Shown: positions 29,637-38,509, counted from the stretch's first letter. The stretch is 43,454 nt of DNA from a candidate division WS6 bacterium OLB21 (GCA_001567305.1 JYPD01000019.1:1-43454); one strand, 5' to 3'. Numbers and translations: made by a program. Notes: a model not told the origin generated them from the letters alone.

Positions 29637-31193
29637 ATGGATACTAAAATACTGGGGATAGGCTATATTAGGGTCTCTTCAGGTCCACAAACAGAAGGGG
29701 TTAGTCTTGATATTCAAGAAGAGAATGTCAGGCGAGTATTGCAATTGAATCATTGTACTGAAATTAGAATCTTTAATGAGGGAGGTAAAAGTGGGAAGTT
29801 GATTGAAGAGAGAGATGACTTCATTGAAGCTCTTAAATATGCTTTAGAAAATAATGCACAGTACTTTGCGGTTTATGATACATCAAGATTTGCCAGGAAT
29901 GCAGATAGGGCTATAGGGATCTTTAAAAGACTTGTACAGCAAGGGACAATATTTTTATCTGCCACGGGTAAATTTGAAAATACTCCTGAAGGAATAATGA
30001 TGTTCAGCATGCTTGCAATTTTTGATGAGTATCAGAGCAATAAATCTGGTGAAAAAATCAGAGATGCAAAAAAGAAGGCTAAAGAGTTAGGTCTAATTTT
30101 AGGAGTAGCTCCATCCGGATATTTAAATGTAAGGAATAAAAATAGAGGTGACATAATAATTGATCCAGTAAATGGACCTATACTAAAGGAATCTTTACTA
30201 AAATTTGCAACTGGAGAGTTCTTAACGCAAGTTGAAATGGCAGTTTTTCTAACAGAAAAAGGTTTTACTTATAAAAGATTAAAAGAAGGAAGACCAATAT
30301 CTCCACAGGTTGTGAATAAAATCCTAAGGAATCCACAATACTGTGGGTACAAAACGTATGCAGATGGAGAGTTAAGTAACCCACACCCATATGAACCACT
30401 AATCACAACAACAGAGTTCCTTACTATTCAAGAGCGATTAAACCCAAGTTTACAGGCAAATGTAAAACATAAGAAGTTGAGAGATGAGCTACCCTTAAGA
30501 CAGTTAGCTGTATGTGAGAAATGTAACAGGAGGCTTTATGGCTACAAACATCATAATGACAAGGGACAGGAGTATTGGAGGTATGCATGCAAGACTAAAG
30601 GCTGTTGTAAGAGTACTCAGGCCTCAATTTTAAACAAGCAATTTGAAACAATACTTCAAGGATTGAATATGGATGAAGGCAAAGTAAATTTGTTTAAAAC
30701 TATACTGTTAAGACAGTTGCAACAAGGAGATGAACTAATCAAAAAGGATCAGGAGAAGCAGCAGGTTAAAATAAAAGAAGCTGAACAGGTTCTAGAAAGT
30801 AAATACTCAGTTCTTGAAAGAATAACAGAGCCAACAATAATTGAAAGGTTTCAACAGGAGATTGTAATTAAAGAAGCAGAATTGAAAGAGATGCGTACAT
30901 CTCTAAACTCAACAGTTGCTCCAGAAAATTACGCACCACTGGTTGAACTTACTGTACCTAGACTCCAAAATCCTTATGCTATATGGAATAACGCGAGTGT
31001 GAGAGCAAAGGTCTTATTTCAGAAATGGCTTTTACCAGCCGGAATTACATACTCAGATAAACCTGAATTACGCATCCCTGAATTATGCTGTGTATATGAG
31101 ACTTTGAGTAGTCTTGAATCTCAAAATCCTTTAGAATGCTGCGGAGAGGACTTGAACCTCCACAGGATTGCTCCCACTACCACCTCAAGGTAG
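29637..31193 (+). CDS. Large serine recombinase (site-specific integrase)
   Basis: The 518-residue protein has IGYIRVSSGPQTEGVSLDIQ (catalytic Ser) at the N-terminus, FAVYDTSRFARN and IFDEYQSNKSGEKIRD (resolvase core and E-helix), a Recombinase domain with ISPQVVNKILRNPQYCGYK, a zinc ribbon (CEKCNRRL and CKTKGCCKS) and a coiled coil (KDQEKQQVKIKEAEQ). It would integrate and excise the element. The ATG at 29637 is preferred; an upstream TTG lies inside the terminator. The last about 19 codons read the antisense of tRNA-Leu, so the C-terminal tail depends on the integration site. Confidence 0.92.
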   Translation: MDTKILGIGYIRVSSGPQTEGVSLDIQEENVRRVLQLNHCTEIRIFNEGGKSGKLIEERDDFIEALKYALENNAQYFAVYDTSRFARNADRAIGIFKRLVQQGTIFLSATGKFENTPEGIMMFSMLAIFDEYQSNKSGEKIRDAKKKAKELGLILGVAPSGYLNVRNKNRGDIIIDPVNGPILKESLLKFATGEFLTQVEMAVFLTEKGFTYKRLKEGRPISPQVVNKILRNPQYCGYKTYADGELSNPHPYEPLITTTEFLTIQERLNPSLQANVKHKKLRDELPLRQLAVCEKCNRRLYGYKHHNDKGQEYWRYACKTKGCCKSTQASILNKQFETILQGLNMDEGKVNLFKTILLRQLQQGDELIKKDQEKQQVKIKEAEQVLESKYSVLERITEPTIIERFQQEIVIKEAELKEMRTSLNSTVAPENYAPLVELTVPRLQNPYAIWNNASVRAKVLFQKWLLPAGITYSDKPELRIPELCCVYETLSSLESQNPLECCGEDLNLHRIAPTTTSR

Positions 31194-31219
31194 CGCGTCT
31201 ACCATTCCGCCACCGCAGC
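31137..31219 (-). tRNA. tRNA-Leu (anticodon GAG)
   Basis: A class II tRNA with a long variable arm. Acceptor GCTGCGG/CCGCAGC, anticodon stem CTACC/GGTAG with loop TTGAGGT, T-arm GGAGG/CCTCT with TTCAAGT. Discriminator A73 fits leucine. CCA is not encoded. The serine recombinase gene overlaps 57 bases of it in antisense. Confidence 0.93.
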
Positions 31220-31234
31220 AATTTGTAGGCAATT

Positions 31235-31247
31235 ATAACAGACAGTA
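31235..31247. repeat. Candidate right attachment repeat of the integrated element
   Basis: ATAACAGACAGTA, identical to 23832-23844. It lies between tRNA-Leu and the end of the glycosyltransferase gene. Confidence 0.45.
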
Positions 31248-31273
31248 ACTATGCTAGTGAATAGCTAGAGCTA

Positions 31274-32962
31274 TCACTTCTTTTTGGTGAGATAGTATTC
31301 AAGGTACTTTCCAAATAACAGTCTGGTATGTGCTTCAAGTCCGGGAATCGCAACGAGAACCATTCCAACAACGGGTTGAACCACCCATTCGACAATTGAG
31401 AACAACTTTTTGACGATATTAGTCTTTCCGGGTCGCACTGGTTTTAGGTACTGGTCAAGCAGTATCGAGATAATTAAGAACCAAAGCGTTAATTGAATCA
31501 TGAATGATGAAACTCGTGGCAAGTTTACTCCGGTTGTTGTGGCTGCGAAAGCAGGATTTACAAGTAACGGAATGTTTCCTCCAAACAGGATAATCACAGA
31601 AGATACCGGTCCGATTATATGATCTGCAATAACATGAAGTCCCCTGTAAAATACAGCGATTGGAATCCTGCCTTGAATGAAAAGTTTGAGTAGATTCTTT
31701 AAAACCCACCCGTCATCAGAGATCCCCCAAGACCATCTTCTTTCTTGGAAGTAATTGTTCTTGATTGTTTCTAGATGAGTTTCGCCTTCTGCTGCATCTG
31801 CCATAACTTTTTGATAAATTGGCACCGTAGAAACTTTGTTGCCGAACTTAAATGCAGATTTGAAGAAGATATGAAAATCTTCTGGTGTGATATCTGGCGT
31901 CCAGTAGCCAATTTGGTCAATTAACCAGAACGAAGTGGTATATGTTGAGAACGGAACCAATTTATCTGTCCTGATCAATCTGCCGACATTATAAATTGTA
32001 GACATGCTGTTCTTGACTCTGGCATAGAATGGGAGTCTCCAGATATTTGCATACAAAATCATGGCAGCATTAAAGAACTTGAATTCTGCATCTTTTCTGG
32101 TCAAATATTCGTAACTAACATTGGCAAAGTATTGCTCTGGTAGTTGTGAGTCAGCATCACAGCTTGTTACGGTTACTTTTCGTAAATCCCAGCCTAGTTT
32201 GTCGATCATTGTTTTTGCATATTTGCCTGCTGAAGCCATGTTCGATGATTTCCCGACGATTTCATCTTCGGTAAGCTCGTGGCTGTTAATCCAGATATGT
32301 TCAAACTTATCTGCGTAGGCTTCTTTTAGTTGTTCAGATACTTTGACTCCATCTGGATCTCTAGCTTCGGCACCAAGTACAATAGAGATTTGTTTTGACG
32401 GAAAAGTGCCTGAGGCTACTTTTTGAATTGTCTTTTCTAGAACATGGTAGGGTTCCTTCCAATGAGGAATCACAATTATATGATGCAGATCTCGCCAGTT
32501 TTGCAGATCGAGTTTTTGCCTTAGCTCTTTGAGTCTGGATATTTCGGACTTTAAGTAATTCTTAACCTTTAATTTCTCGTTGGCAATAAGTATTCTATGC
32601 AGGAATCTTGGAAATCGTTTGGGTGCAATTGTTTTTGGGTCGATCTCTAATTTCTTTTTCTGCGATAACAGTCGTAGTTGTTCTTCTTTCTTCTCGATTG
32701 CTGCATCAATATCTTCAAGCTCATGAAGTCTGCCGAGCCAATCAATTTGTTCTGCATGGCGAATTCGTACAAGACTTAAAGCAAAGAATACAGCGAATGA
32801 AATCGATTTATATAAGAAGTAGACATTAAAAATGATTACAAAGTAGGCAGTAGCAAAAGGGAAAGCAAATCCACCCCAGATAGGAAAAAAGATCAGACTA
32901 AATGTGATTAACGGTGGAATTTTTTCAAAGACGAGATCGATTCTACTGCGCTTTTTTTTCAT
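31274..32962 (-). CDS. Membrane family 2 glycosyltransferase
   Basis: The 562-residue protein has two N-terminal membrane helices (residues about 12-60), a GT-A domain with VTSCDADSQLPEQYF (the Asp-x-Asp metal motif), TPEDFHIFFKSAF (ED motif, the catalytic base) and FQERRWSWG (the Q-x-x-R-W motif of processive GT2 enzymes), then four or more C-terminal helices. A coiled-coil segment precedes the GT domain. It would add sugars to a lipid-linked or extruded polysaccharide. It starts two bases after the fused GT4 gene and is co-transcribed with it. Confidence 0.8.
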   Translation of the reverse strand: MKKKRSRIDLVFEKIPPLITFSLIFFPIWGGFAFPFATAYFVIIFNVYFLYKSISFAVFFALSLVRIRHAEQIDWLGRLHELEDIDAAIEKKEEQLRLLSQKKKLEIDPKTIAPKRFPRFLHRILIANEKLKVKNYLKSEISRLKELRQKLDLQNWRDLHHIIVIPHWKEPYHVLEKTIQKVASGTFPSKQISIVLGAEARDPDGVKVSEQLKEAYADKFEHIWINSHELTEDEIVGKSSNMASAGKYAKTMIDKLGWDLRKVTVTSCDADSQLPEQYFANVSYEYLTRKDAEFKFFNAAMILYANIWRLPFYARVKNSMSTIYNVGRLIRTDKLVPFSTYTTSFWLIDQIGYWTPDITPEDFHIFFKSAFKFGNKVSTVPIYQKVMADAAEGETHLETIKNNYFQERRWSWGISDDGWVLKNLLKLFIQGRIPIAVFYRGLHVIADHIIGPVSSVIILFGGNIPLLVNPAFAATTTGVNLPRVSSFMIQLTLWFLIISILLDQYLKPVRPGKTNIVKKLFSIVEWVVQPVVGMVLVAIPGLEAHTRLLFGKYLEYYLTKKK

Positions 32963-32964
32963 GA

Positions 32965-35325
32965 TTATTTTGTAATCTGCTTGATGTATTCCAAATATTC
33001 TTTAGCAATTTCATCCCAGCAAAACTCTTTGGCTTTGAGATGGTTATTCTTCTTAATTTCTTCTCTATTCTCTTTGTTATTGTAAAAGTATTCAATATGT
33101 TTTCTAAGTTCTTTTCGGTCTCCGAAGTCATAGAGTAAACCATTCTGTCCTTCTTTGATCAAGAACTCTCCACCCTCTGTACGAGTTGAGATAATCACAT
33201 TTTTGCGGGCCATCGCTTCCAAGATGCTAATTCCAAAAGCCTCCCACTGACTGGACATAATAAAGATTTCTGAACTCTCAAGAAGCGCCTGTTTCGTGCT
33301 GTCGTCGGCTTCTGGAAGGAGAATAACATTTTTTTCCAGATTCATTTCTTTAATCAGATTATCGATATGCTCGAAATAGTCACCTTTTCTGCCGATTGCA
33401 ATTAATACTAGATCGGGCAGTTCGTGCAATAGATCTGCAGTTGCATAAATGACATCTTCAAGCCCTTTATACTTCTCAAATCTGCCCACAAAACTGATCA
33501 CAAACTTGCTCTTCAGTTTGTTTTTCTTCAAAAAGCTGGAATTATCAAAATCCTCTAAATATTCTTTACTTATGCCGTTAGGTAGGTAAAAGATTTTCTT
33601 GGGATTAATTCTGTACCTTTTTAACCAGCGAATTTGCTGAGGATTGACCTGAATTACTCCTCGGTATAGCCAGTTTAGATATAGTGATTGAAAGGTATTC
33701 ATAAACATCCTGATGATTTTTTGGGGGAGAGAATAATCATTTAGAGCCATAAATGGTCCGTGAGGAGTATTGATAAGTACACTTCTCGAAAATATCTTTT
33801 TCAAGATAAGCATGATGTCGTGCCAGATAAATCCAAATCCGTGGACATGTATAAGGTCATACCTGTTTCTGAGAAGATGAATGAGCATTCTTGGATAAAT
33901 GGTAGCGTAGTAGTGACGATTAAGTCGTTTGAATCTGCGAATACTGATCCCAGAAAATTCTTCTGTTTCAGCTTGAGGATCTTCGCTTAGGTTGCCTGTA
34001 AGCACTTCTACTTTGTGACCTGCTTTACTAGCGCGCAATGCAATTTCTAAGCAATTGTTTTCTGCTCCGCCTTTGAACGGATGAAAATATGTAGAAAGGT
34101 AGGCGATTTTTAATGGTGATATAGTACCTGCGAGTTCGAGCAGTTTTTCTTTGGTTTTTGTTGCGCTTACATTCCAGTCGAATCTTTCAGCAACTTTCAG
34201 GCCTTTTTTAACCATAGTTTTATTTTTTTGCTCGTCTTCGATTATGCTTTGAATTGCTTCGCTGACATCGGTCGGTTCGTCTGGATTAACAAAGGCTGGT
34301 GTTTCGTCAAGAATTTCGGGGTAGCTAGATCTTCTAGGCGCTACAATAGGGACTCCTGCAGCAGCAGCTTCTAACACAGAAAAACCAAAACCTTCGTAGG
34401 TCGAGAGATGCACAAAGACACTGGCGTTTTTTAGAACAATAGGCAAGTGGATTTTATCGACTTCACCGGTAATAATCACATAATGTTTGAGTTTGTTGTC
34501 TTCGATAAGCTCCAAAATCTGCTTTGCCGCAGGATTTTGTGGCTTTGGTTTGTTGTCCCAGCCGACTTTAAATTCTTTTCCGGTCAGTACAAGCTTCATA
34601 TCAGGGAATCTGGTAATCAGGTTTTTGAAGGCTAGTATTAGCGAAGGTACATTTTTGTTGGATTCAAAGCCACCGTAATAAAGAATGTAGGGTGTAGAGA
34701 TTTTGTACATTAATAAAACCCTTCTGACATCTCTTGCATCTGAAGAGATTTTTTTCTGGCGAAAATTTTCGTCGATTCCTAAATGAATCCGTTCTGTTTT
34801 TTCTTCCTTAAAACCTGCCTTTTGAATCAGTTCTCTTCTGCTGAAGTCTGAGTTTGTAAGGACAAGATCTGCTTTTTTTGCTTTCTTTAAGTTGTATCTG
34901 TAAAAAATTCCCTTAAGTGCGTTATGCAAAGTTCCTTTTTGTGAATATTTTCCTGTAGCGTAAGGAATCACATCGTGGACCATTACACAGGTTTTTACTA
35001 TTCCTATTGGGAGTCCTCTTTCAAAATGGGGCGCAAAATAAACATCTAATTTTTCTTGCTTTATTTTGCGCTTAACACGAAGCTTAAACCTGAGAATATT
35101 AAGAGGACTTGAATTTACCGGTTTTCCAAGGGAACAGAAAGAGATTTGTTTATTCTTGTTAACCCCTAGTTTGTTTAGATTGTCTTTTAGATTTTTGTAT
35201 CCGAATAAGACCCAAGTGTGATTAGTATCTTCTATCATGCGTGCAATTATTTCGCGAGCATATGTACCAATACCTCTACTTGCATACTGATCAAACAGAA
35301 AAGTTGTGTCAATTCCTATGCGCAT
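32965..35325 (-). CDS. Tandem fusion of two GT4 glycosyltransferases
   Basis: The 786-residue protein contains two full GT-B enzymes. Residues 1 to about 395 begin MRIGIDTTFLFDQYASRGIG and carry YEGFGFSVLEAAAAGVPIVA (donor-binding E-x7-E). Residues about 397-786 begin LKIAYLSTYFHPFKGGAENN and carry WEAFGISILEAMARKNVIIS. The first half resembles mannosyltransferase-type GT4 proteins, the second phosphatidylinositol-mannoside-like GT4 proteins. One chain would add two successive sugars. It lies directly upstream of the membrane GT2, pointing to a cell-surface glycan pathway. No break is seen, so the fusion is not an assembly artefact. Confidence 0.85.
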   Translation of the reverse strand: MRIGIDTTFLFDQYASRGIGTYAREIIARMIEDTNHTWVLFGYKNLKDNLNKLGVNKNKQISFCSLGKPVNSSPLNILRFKLRVKRKIKQEKLDVYFAPHFERGLPIGIVKTCVMVHDVIPYATGKYSQKGTLHNALKGIFYRYNLKKAKKADLVLTNSDFSRRELIQKAGFKEEKTERIHLGIDENFRQKKISSDARDVRRVLLMYKISTPYILYYGGFESNKNVPSLILAFKNLITRFPDMKLVLTGKEFKVGWDNKPKPQNPAAKQILELIEDNKLKHYVIITGEVDKIHLPIVLKNASVFVHLSTYEGFGFSVLEAAAAGVPIVAPRRSSYPEILDETPAFVNPDEPTDVSEAIQSIIEDEQKNKTMVKKGLKVAERFDWNVSATKTKEKLLELAGTISPLKIAYLSTYFHPFKGGAENNCLEIALRASKAGHKVEVLTGNLSEDPQAETEEFSGISIRRFKRLNRHYYATIYPRMLIHLLRNRYDLIHVHGFGFIWHDIMLILKKIFSRSVLINTPHGPFMALNDYSLPQKIIRMFMNTFQSLYLNWLYRGVIQVNPQQIRWLKRYRINPKKIFYLPNGISKEYLEDFDNSSFLKKNKLKSKFVISFVGRFEKYKGLEDVIYATADLLHELPDLVLIAIGRKGDYFEHIDNLIKEMNLEKNVILLPEADDSTKQALLESSEIFIMSSQWEAFGISILEAMARKNVIISTRTEGGEFLIKEGQNGLLYDFGDRKELRKHIEYFYNNKENREEIKKNNHLKAKEFCWDEIAKEYLEYIKQITK

Positions 35326-35368
35326 ATATTTCTTCTGAAGCTGTATTGATTGTACAACGAGCTAATGA

Positions 35369-36427
35369 TTACTCACAACTCATCCTGTTAAGAGAATATA
35401 GATATTCAGTCGGGGTGATTTGCAAATCCTCAATGATCTTTGCGTGTTCTTTACCCAGGTAGCGCCAGTGCCAGGGTTCGTATCTATAGCCTGTGATATG
35501 TTGTTTATCTTTAGGATAAGACATTGTGAATCCGTACTTATAAGCATTCTCTTTTAGCCATTTGCCCAGACGGGTGTTTTCATAGGCATCAGATATTGTG
35601 AAATTGTTTTCTACTGTAAGCAGATCGACTGTTGTGCCAAGATGGTGTTCGCTGAAGCCGGGAAGTGCGGCATAATAATTTGCCTTGTCGCCAATTAGCG
35701 AGCTCCAATAGGAGTGTGCTTTTGTCTGTCCGGAAAAGCTTCTGTATCCGGAACTGATTACAACGCTTATTCCCTGTTGTTGGATATCTTTAATCATTTC
35801 TACGAGTGCATCAAATGTTTCTGGGGTTACATAGGCGCTTCCATTTTTGTAAACGGGCAAACCTCGGGTTGATCCGTTGATTAGTACTGGAGGTATAAAG
35901 TTATCTGGGAGCTTATTATATTTGTCTACGACGACTTCGATTGCAAAAGGAAAGACTGTTTCTTTCACGGTTCTGTCGGGATTCTGAAGACAGGTAGAAA
36001 TATTCATTCTGTTAACCGTAAGTTGATGATTGTTGATGTTTCCTACTTCGTCCGTAAGTGAAAGAGTGAGCTTGTTTTCGCCTTCAGAGAGATTGTCTAG
36101 TGTGACAAGGTATCTGAATTGGTTCTTGTTTTCTTCGATAAGTCGTAATGAGTAATTTTCTGTTTCTTTTTCAACTAGAGCCTTATCTGTTGAAAGTTTA
36201 AAAGAAGCATTTGCGTAAAATGTTTCGTTAGGAACTTCTATGCCAAGAATATTCGGGGCTTCCGATACATTGTCTGACTCTGCTGCATAAACTGTTGAGG
36301 CATTGTAGATTGTTCCTGTTTGAGAACTTTCCGGAGAAGGCAGCGAATATAGAATAAAACCTGCCGAAAAGGAGATTATCCACAGGCAAACAACAATAAG
36401 CAAGTTTTGTATATCCCTTTTCGGCAT
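35369..36427 (-). CDS. D,D-carboxypeptidase, VanY/M15B type, membrane-anchored
   Basis: The 352-residue protein has one N-terminal membrane segment (residues about 8-27), a beta-sandwich-like region, and a C-terminal M15 peptidase domain: SSGYRSFSGQTKAHSYW (substrate-binding Arg), GFSEHHLGTTVDL (zinc ligands His and Asp) and EPWHWRYLG (catalytic Glu and third zinc ligand His). It trims the terminal D-Ala of peptidoglycan stem peptides outside the membrane. The glycosyltransferase genes follow 43 bases downstream. It is divergent from sppA. Confidence 0.88.
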   Translation of the reverse strand: MPKRDIQNLLIVVCLWIISFSAGFILYSLPSPESSQTGTIYNASTVYAAESDNVSEAPNILGIEVPNETFYANASFKLSTDKALVEKETENYSLRLIEENKNQFRYLVTLDNLSEGENKLTLSLTDEVGNINNHQLTVNRMNISTCLQNPDRTVKETVFPFAIEVVVDKYNKLPDNFIPPVLINGSTRGLPVYKNGSAYVTPETFDALVEMIKDIQQQGISVVISSGYRSFSGQTKAHSYWSSLIGDKANYYAALPGFSEHHLGTTVDLLTVENNFTISDAYENTRLGKWLKENAYKYGFTMSYPKDKQHITGYRYEPWHWRYLGKEHAKIIEDLQITPTEYLYSLNRMSCE

Positions 36428-36547
36428 TCGCAGTAAAAATCGGATGTTACTAATTGTAAGAAATTGACAGTATTTAGTCCAGATTTATCTGCTTGCTCTC
36501 TGTAAATTGATATAATAAACTTATCGAACTTATTTTTGTTATTTACC

Positions 36548-37516
36548 ATGTCAAAGAACGCAGCTTTATTAATTTTGGTTGTCTTCATGTTTTCGGTTGT
36601 TATGTGTTTTTGCTGCTTTGTCCTCTTTGCTGTCTCATCTATCGTTAGCGGTGGCTACATTTCAGGTATAGATTCAACTGTTTTATTGGATGGTGATTTT
36701 GCTAATACTGTCGCAGTTATTGATTTAGATGGTGTTATTACAACTGAGCCGCTGGTAGATCTGTTTGGGGCAACTACTACTGATATGACCACAAGTGTGA
36801 TCTCTAAAATTGACCACGCCATTAATAACGATGGTATCAAAGGAGTTATTCTACGAGTTGATTCCCCCGGTGGAGAGGTTTATGCAACCAGAATGATTTA
36901 TAACAAGTTAGTTGAACTACAAGAAGCTGGAAAGCCCCTTGTCGTGCTTATGCAGGATGTAGCAGCATCTGGTGGATACTATGTCTCTGCTCCTGCTGAT
37001 TATATCGTGGCATCAGAAATGACTCTTACTGGAAGTATAGGCGTGGTATTTCAGACTACAGATTTAACTGGGCTTTATGACAAGATCGGAATTAAGCAAA
37101 TAACAATTGCAAACTCTGAGGGTGAACTTAAAGTCTTAGAAGACCTTGATGATCCTCAAAGTGACGGGTATAAAGTCTTGCAAGGTGTTGCCGATGATGT
37201 GCAGGATAATTTTATCAATGTTGTTGCTCAAGGGAGAGGATTATCTGTAGATCAAGTTAAGAAAATTGCGGATGCCAGAGTTTTTAGCGGCAAACAGGCA
37301 CTAGAGGCGGGACTTGTTGACGAACTTGGTGAACAATCGGTTGCCTTCGCTCGCATATCCGAGATACTAGATATCGAAAATCCAAGATTCATTCTTTTGC
37401 AAGATCAAGAGAATAGTTTTAACAGCTTAATGATATCTTTACAAAACTCATTGGCACCTTGGTCCTTGCTTTCTAAGGATAAAGAGTTTAATATTAAATA
37501 TCTCCTACACTTATAG
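36548..37516 (+). CDS. sppA: Signal peptide peptidase SppA, short form
   Basis: The 322-residue protein has one N-terminal membrane helix and the S49 peptidase domain: VILRVDSPGGEVYATRMIYN and VVLMQDVAASGGYYVSA, where the Ser of the second segment is the nucleophile. A later LTGSIGVVFQ matches the family. A Lys in EGELKVLED falls where the catalytic Lys is expected. It degrades leftover signal peptides in the membrane. ATG at 36548 was chosen; a TATAAT at 36511-36516 lies 31 bases upstream. It is followed by recX and an XRE gene. Confidence 0.88.
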   Translation: MSKNAALLILVVFMFSVVMCFCCFVLFAVSSIVSGGYISGIDSTVLLDGDFANTVAVIDLDGVITTEPLVDLFGATTTDMTTSVISKIDHAINNDGIKGVILRVDSPGGEVYATRMIYNKLVELQEAGKPLVVLMQDVAASGGYYVSAPADYIVASEMTLTGSIGVVFQTTDLTGLYDKIGIKQITIANSEGELKVLEDLDDPQSDGYKVLQGVADDVQDNFINVVAQGRGLSVDQVKKIADARVFSGKQALEAGLVDELGEQSVAFARISEILDIENPRFILLQDQENSFNSLMISLQNSLAPWSLLSKDKEFNIKYLLHL

Positions 37517-37541
37517 TAGTTTCTTAGTCAATTATAAATAT

Positions 37542-38177
37542 ATGACAATTACTGGCTTGCGTAAACTTCTGCGCAGTAGTAGAATAGCAATTCATGTAGA
37601 TGGTGAGTATCGTTTCGCTGTTGATCCATCTCTAGTTCTCGAAGAGCAGTTGTTTGTCGGTAAGACTGTCAGCGAAGAAGAGTTAGCGTCTTACCAGCTA
37701 TCTGCACAAGAAGCAAAATTGGTTCATCTTAGCCTTGCCTTAATTGCCAGAAGGCCTCGCACAAAGGTAGAACTAGAACGCTATCTTATTGCAAGATTAA
37801 ATCAAGAAGGTATGCCTCAAGAACAGTCTTATGACTTAGTAAAGAAGATAATTGAGAGGTTGACAGACAAGGGTTATATCGACGACAGGGCTTTCTCGAA
37901 GCTATATATTGACTCCTTAATAAAGAGCAAATATTATAGTCCATTGCAGATTAAACAGAAGCTTTTACAAAAAGGAATAGAACTCGAATTAGCTAACGAG
38001 TTGTTGTCAGAGAAATACAAGAAAGTGCAGGTCGATAATGTGATTGTTGATTTGATCAAAAAGCAATCTAGGCGCATAAAGGCTCTGTCTAAAGACGATA
38101 AAGACTATACTTTAAGACTAAAAAAATACTTGATAAAGAAAGGCTTTCGCTACTCTGATATTGAAAAGAATCTTTAA
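37542..38177 (+). CDS. recX: RecX, regulator of RecA
   Basis: The 211-residue protein has helical RecX repeats: ARRPRTKVELERYLIARL, LTDKGYIDDRAFSKLYIDSL and YSPLQIKQKLLQKGIE. RecX binds RecA filaments and limits recombination. The N-terminal 55 residues are a small beta domain seen in some RecX proteins. It lies 26 bases after sppA in the same direction. The end is Lys-rich (KYLIKKGFRYSDIEKN), a fourth, partial repeat. Confidence 0.87.
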   Translation: MTITGLRKLLRSSRIAIHVDGEYRFAVDPSLVLEEQLFVGKTVSEEELASYQLSAQEAKLVHLSLALIARRPRTKVELERYLIARLNQEGMPQEQSYDLVKKIIERLTDKGYIDDRAFSKLYIDSLIKSKYYSPLQIKQKLLQKGIELELANELLSEKYKKVQVDNVIVDLIKKQSRRIKALSKDDKDYTLRLKKYLIKKGFRYSDIEKNL

Positions 38178-38194
38178 TTATTAATTGGTGAAAA

Positions 38195-38509
38195 ATGACT
38201 ACTTTTGGAGATCGCGTTAAAGCAGCAAGAGAAGAAGCTAAGCTCTCGCAGTTGCAAGTTGGTGTGGCTCTTGGTGTATCTGATAAAACGATTTCTGGTT
38301 ACGAGTCAGGCAGAATAAGTCCCCCGATTGATAAACTGCATAAGCTGGCAGATTTATTCAAGAAACCGACGAGTTATTTTCTAGGTACAGATCCTAAGGA
38401 TTACAAAATCAGCTCAAGGTTACGCGCAGTTGAGATCATGCTCAGAGATATTCGTAGAGAACTTCGTGAAATTAAAGCTCTTTCTCAGACTGTAGATTTG
38501 GATCGCTAA
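38195..38509 (+). CDS. XRE-family HTH transcriptional regulator
   Basis: The 104-residue protein contains FGDRVKAAREEAKLSQLQVG followed by VALGVSDKTISGYESGRISP, a classic HTH_3 domain (residues about 4-60), then PIDKLHKLADLFKKPTSYFL. The C-terminal tail is a charged helix (RLRAVEIMLRDIRRELREIK) that may form a coiled coil. It lies 18 bases after recX and before the ribosomal gene. The targets are unknown. Confidence 0.88.
   Translation: MTTFGDRVKAAREEAKLSQLQVGVALGVSDKTISGYESGRISPPIDKLHKLADLFKKPTSYFLGTDPKDYKISSRLRAVEIMLRDIRRELREIKALSQTVDLDR

Larger units (their letters stand above)
23832..31247 (+). mobile_element. Integrated element with serine recombinase, small-terminase-like gene, R-M system and OLD nuclease
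   Basis: About 7.4 kb between tRNA-Asp and the glycosyltransferase cluster, all protein genes on the plus strand. Order: terminase-small-subunit-like gene, HTH excisionase-like gene, methyltransferase, MvaI/BcnI-type restriction enzyme, OLD-type ATPase/TOPRIM protein, two unknown genes, a 57-codon gene, serine recombinase, tRNA-Leu. The bounds rest on a 13-base direct repeat. There is no capsid, portal, large terminase, tail, replication or conjugation gene, so it is not a whole phage. The mix of integrase, excisionase-like gene, small terminase and defence genes resembles phage satellites. It carries about two apparent breaks in its genes and otherwise looks recent. Composition looks more A-rich than its surroundings, though this was not measured. 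Confidence 0.65.

Noticed and set aside
23679-31151. ATGC-N5-AGAGGAC shared by 23679-23694 and the tRNA-Leu T-arm (31136-31151) as attachment core
   Set aside because: Only 11 of 16 bases match, in two short blocks. The 13-base perfect repeat is better, though this pair cannot be fully excluded since serine recombinases need only a very short core.
31257-31279. Imperfect palindrome at the end of the GT2 gene as a terminator
   Set aside because: AGTGAATAGCT/AGCTATCACT has a bulge and is not followed by a T-run on the minus strand.
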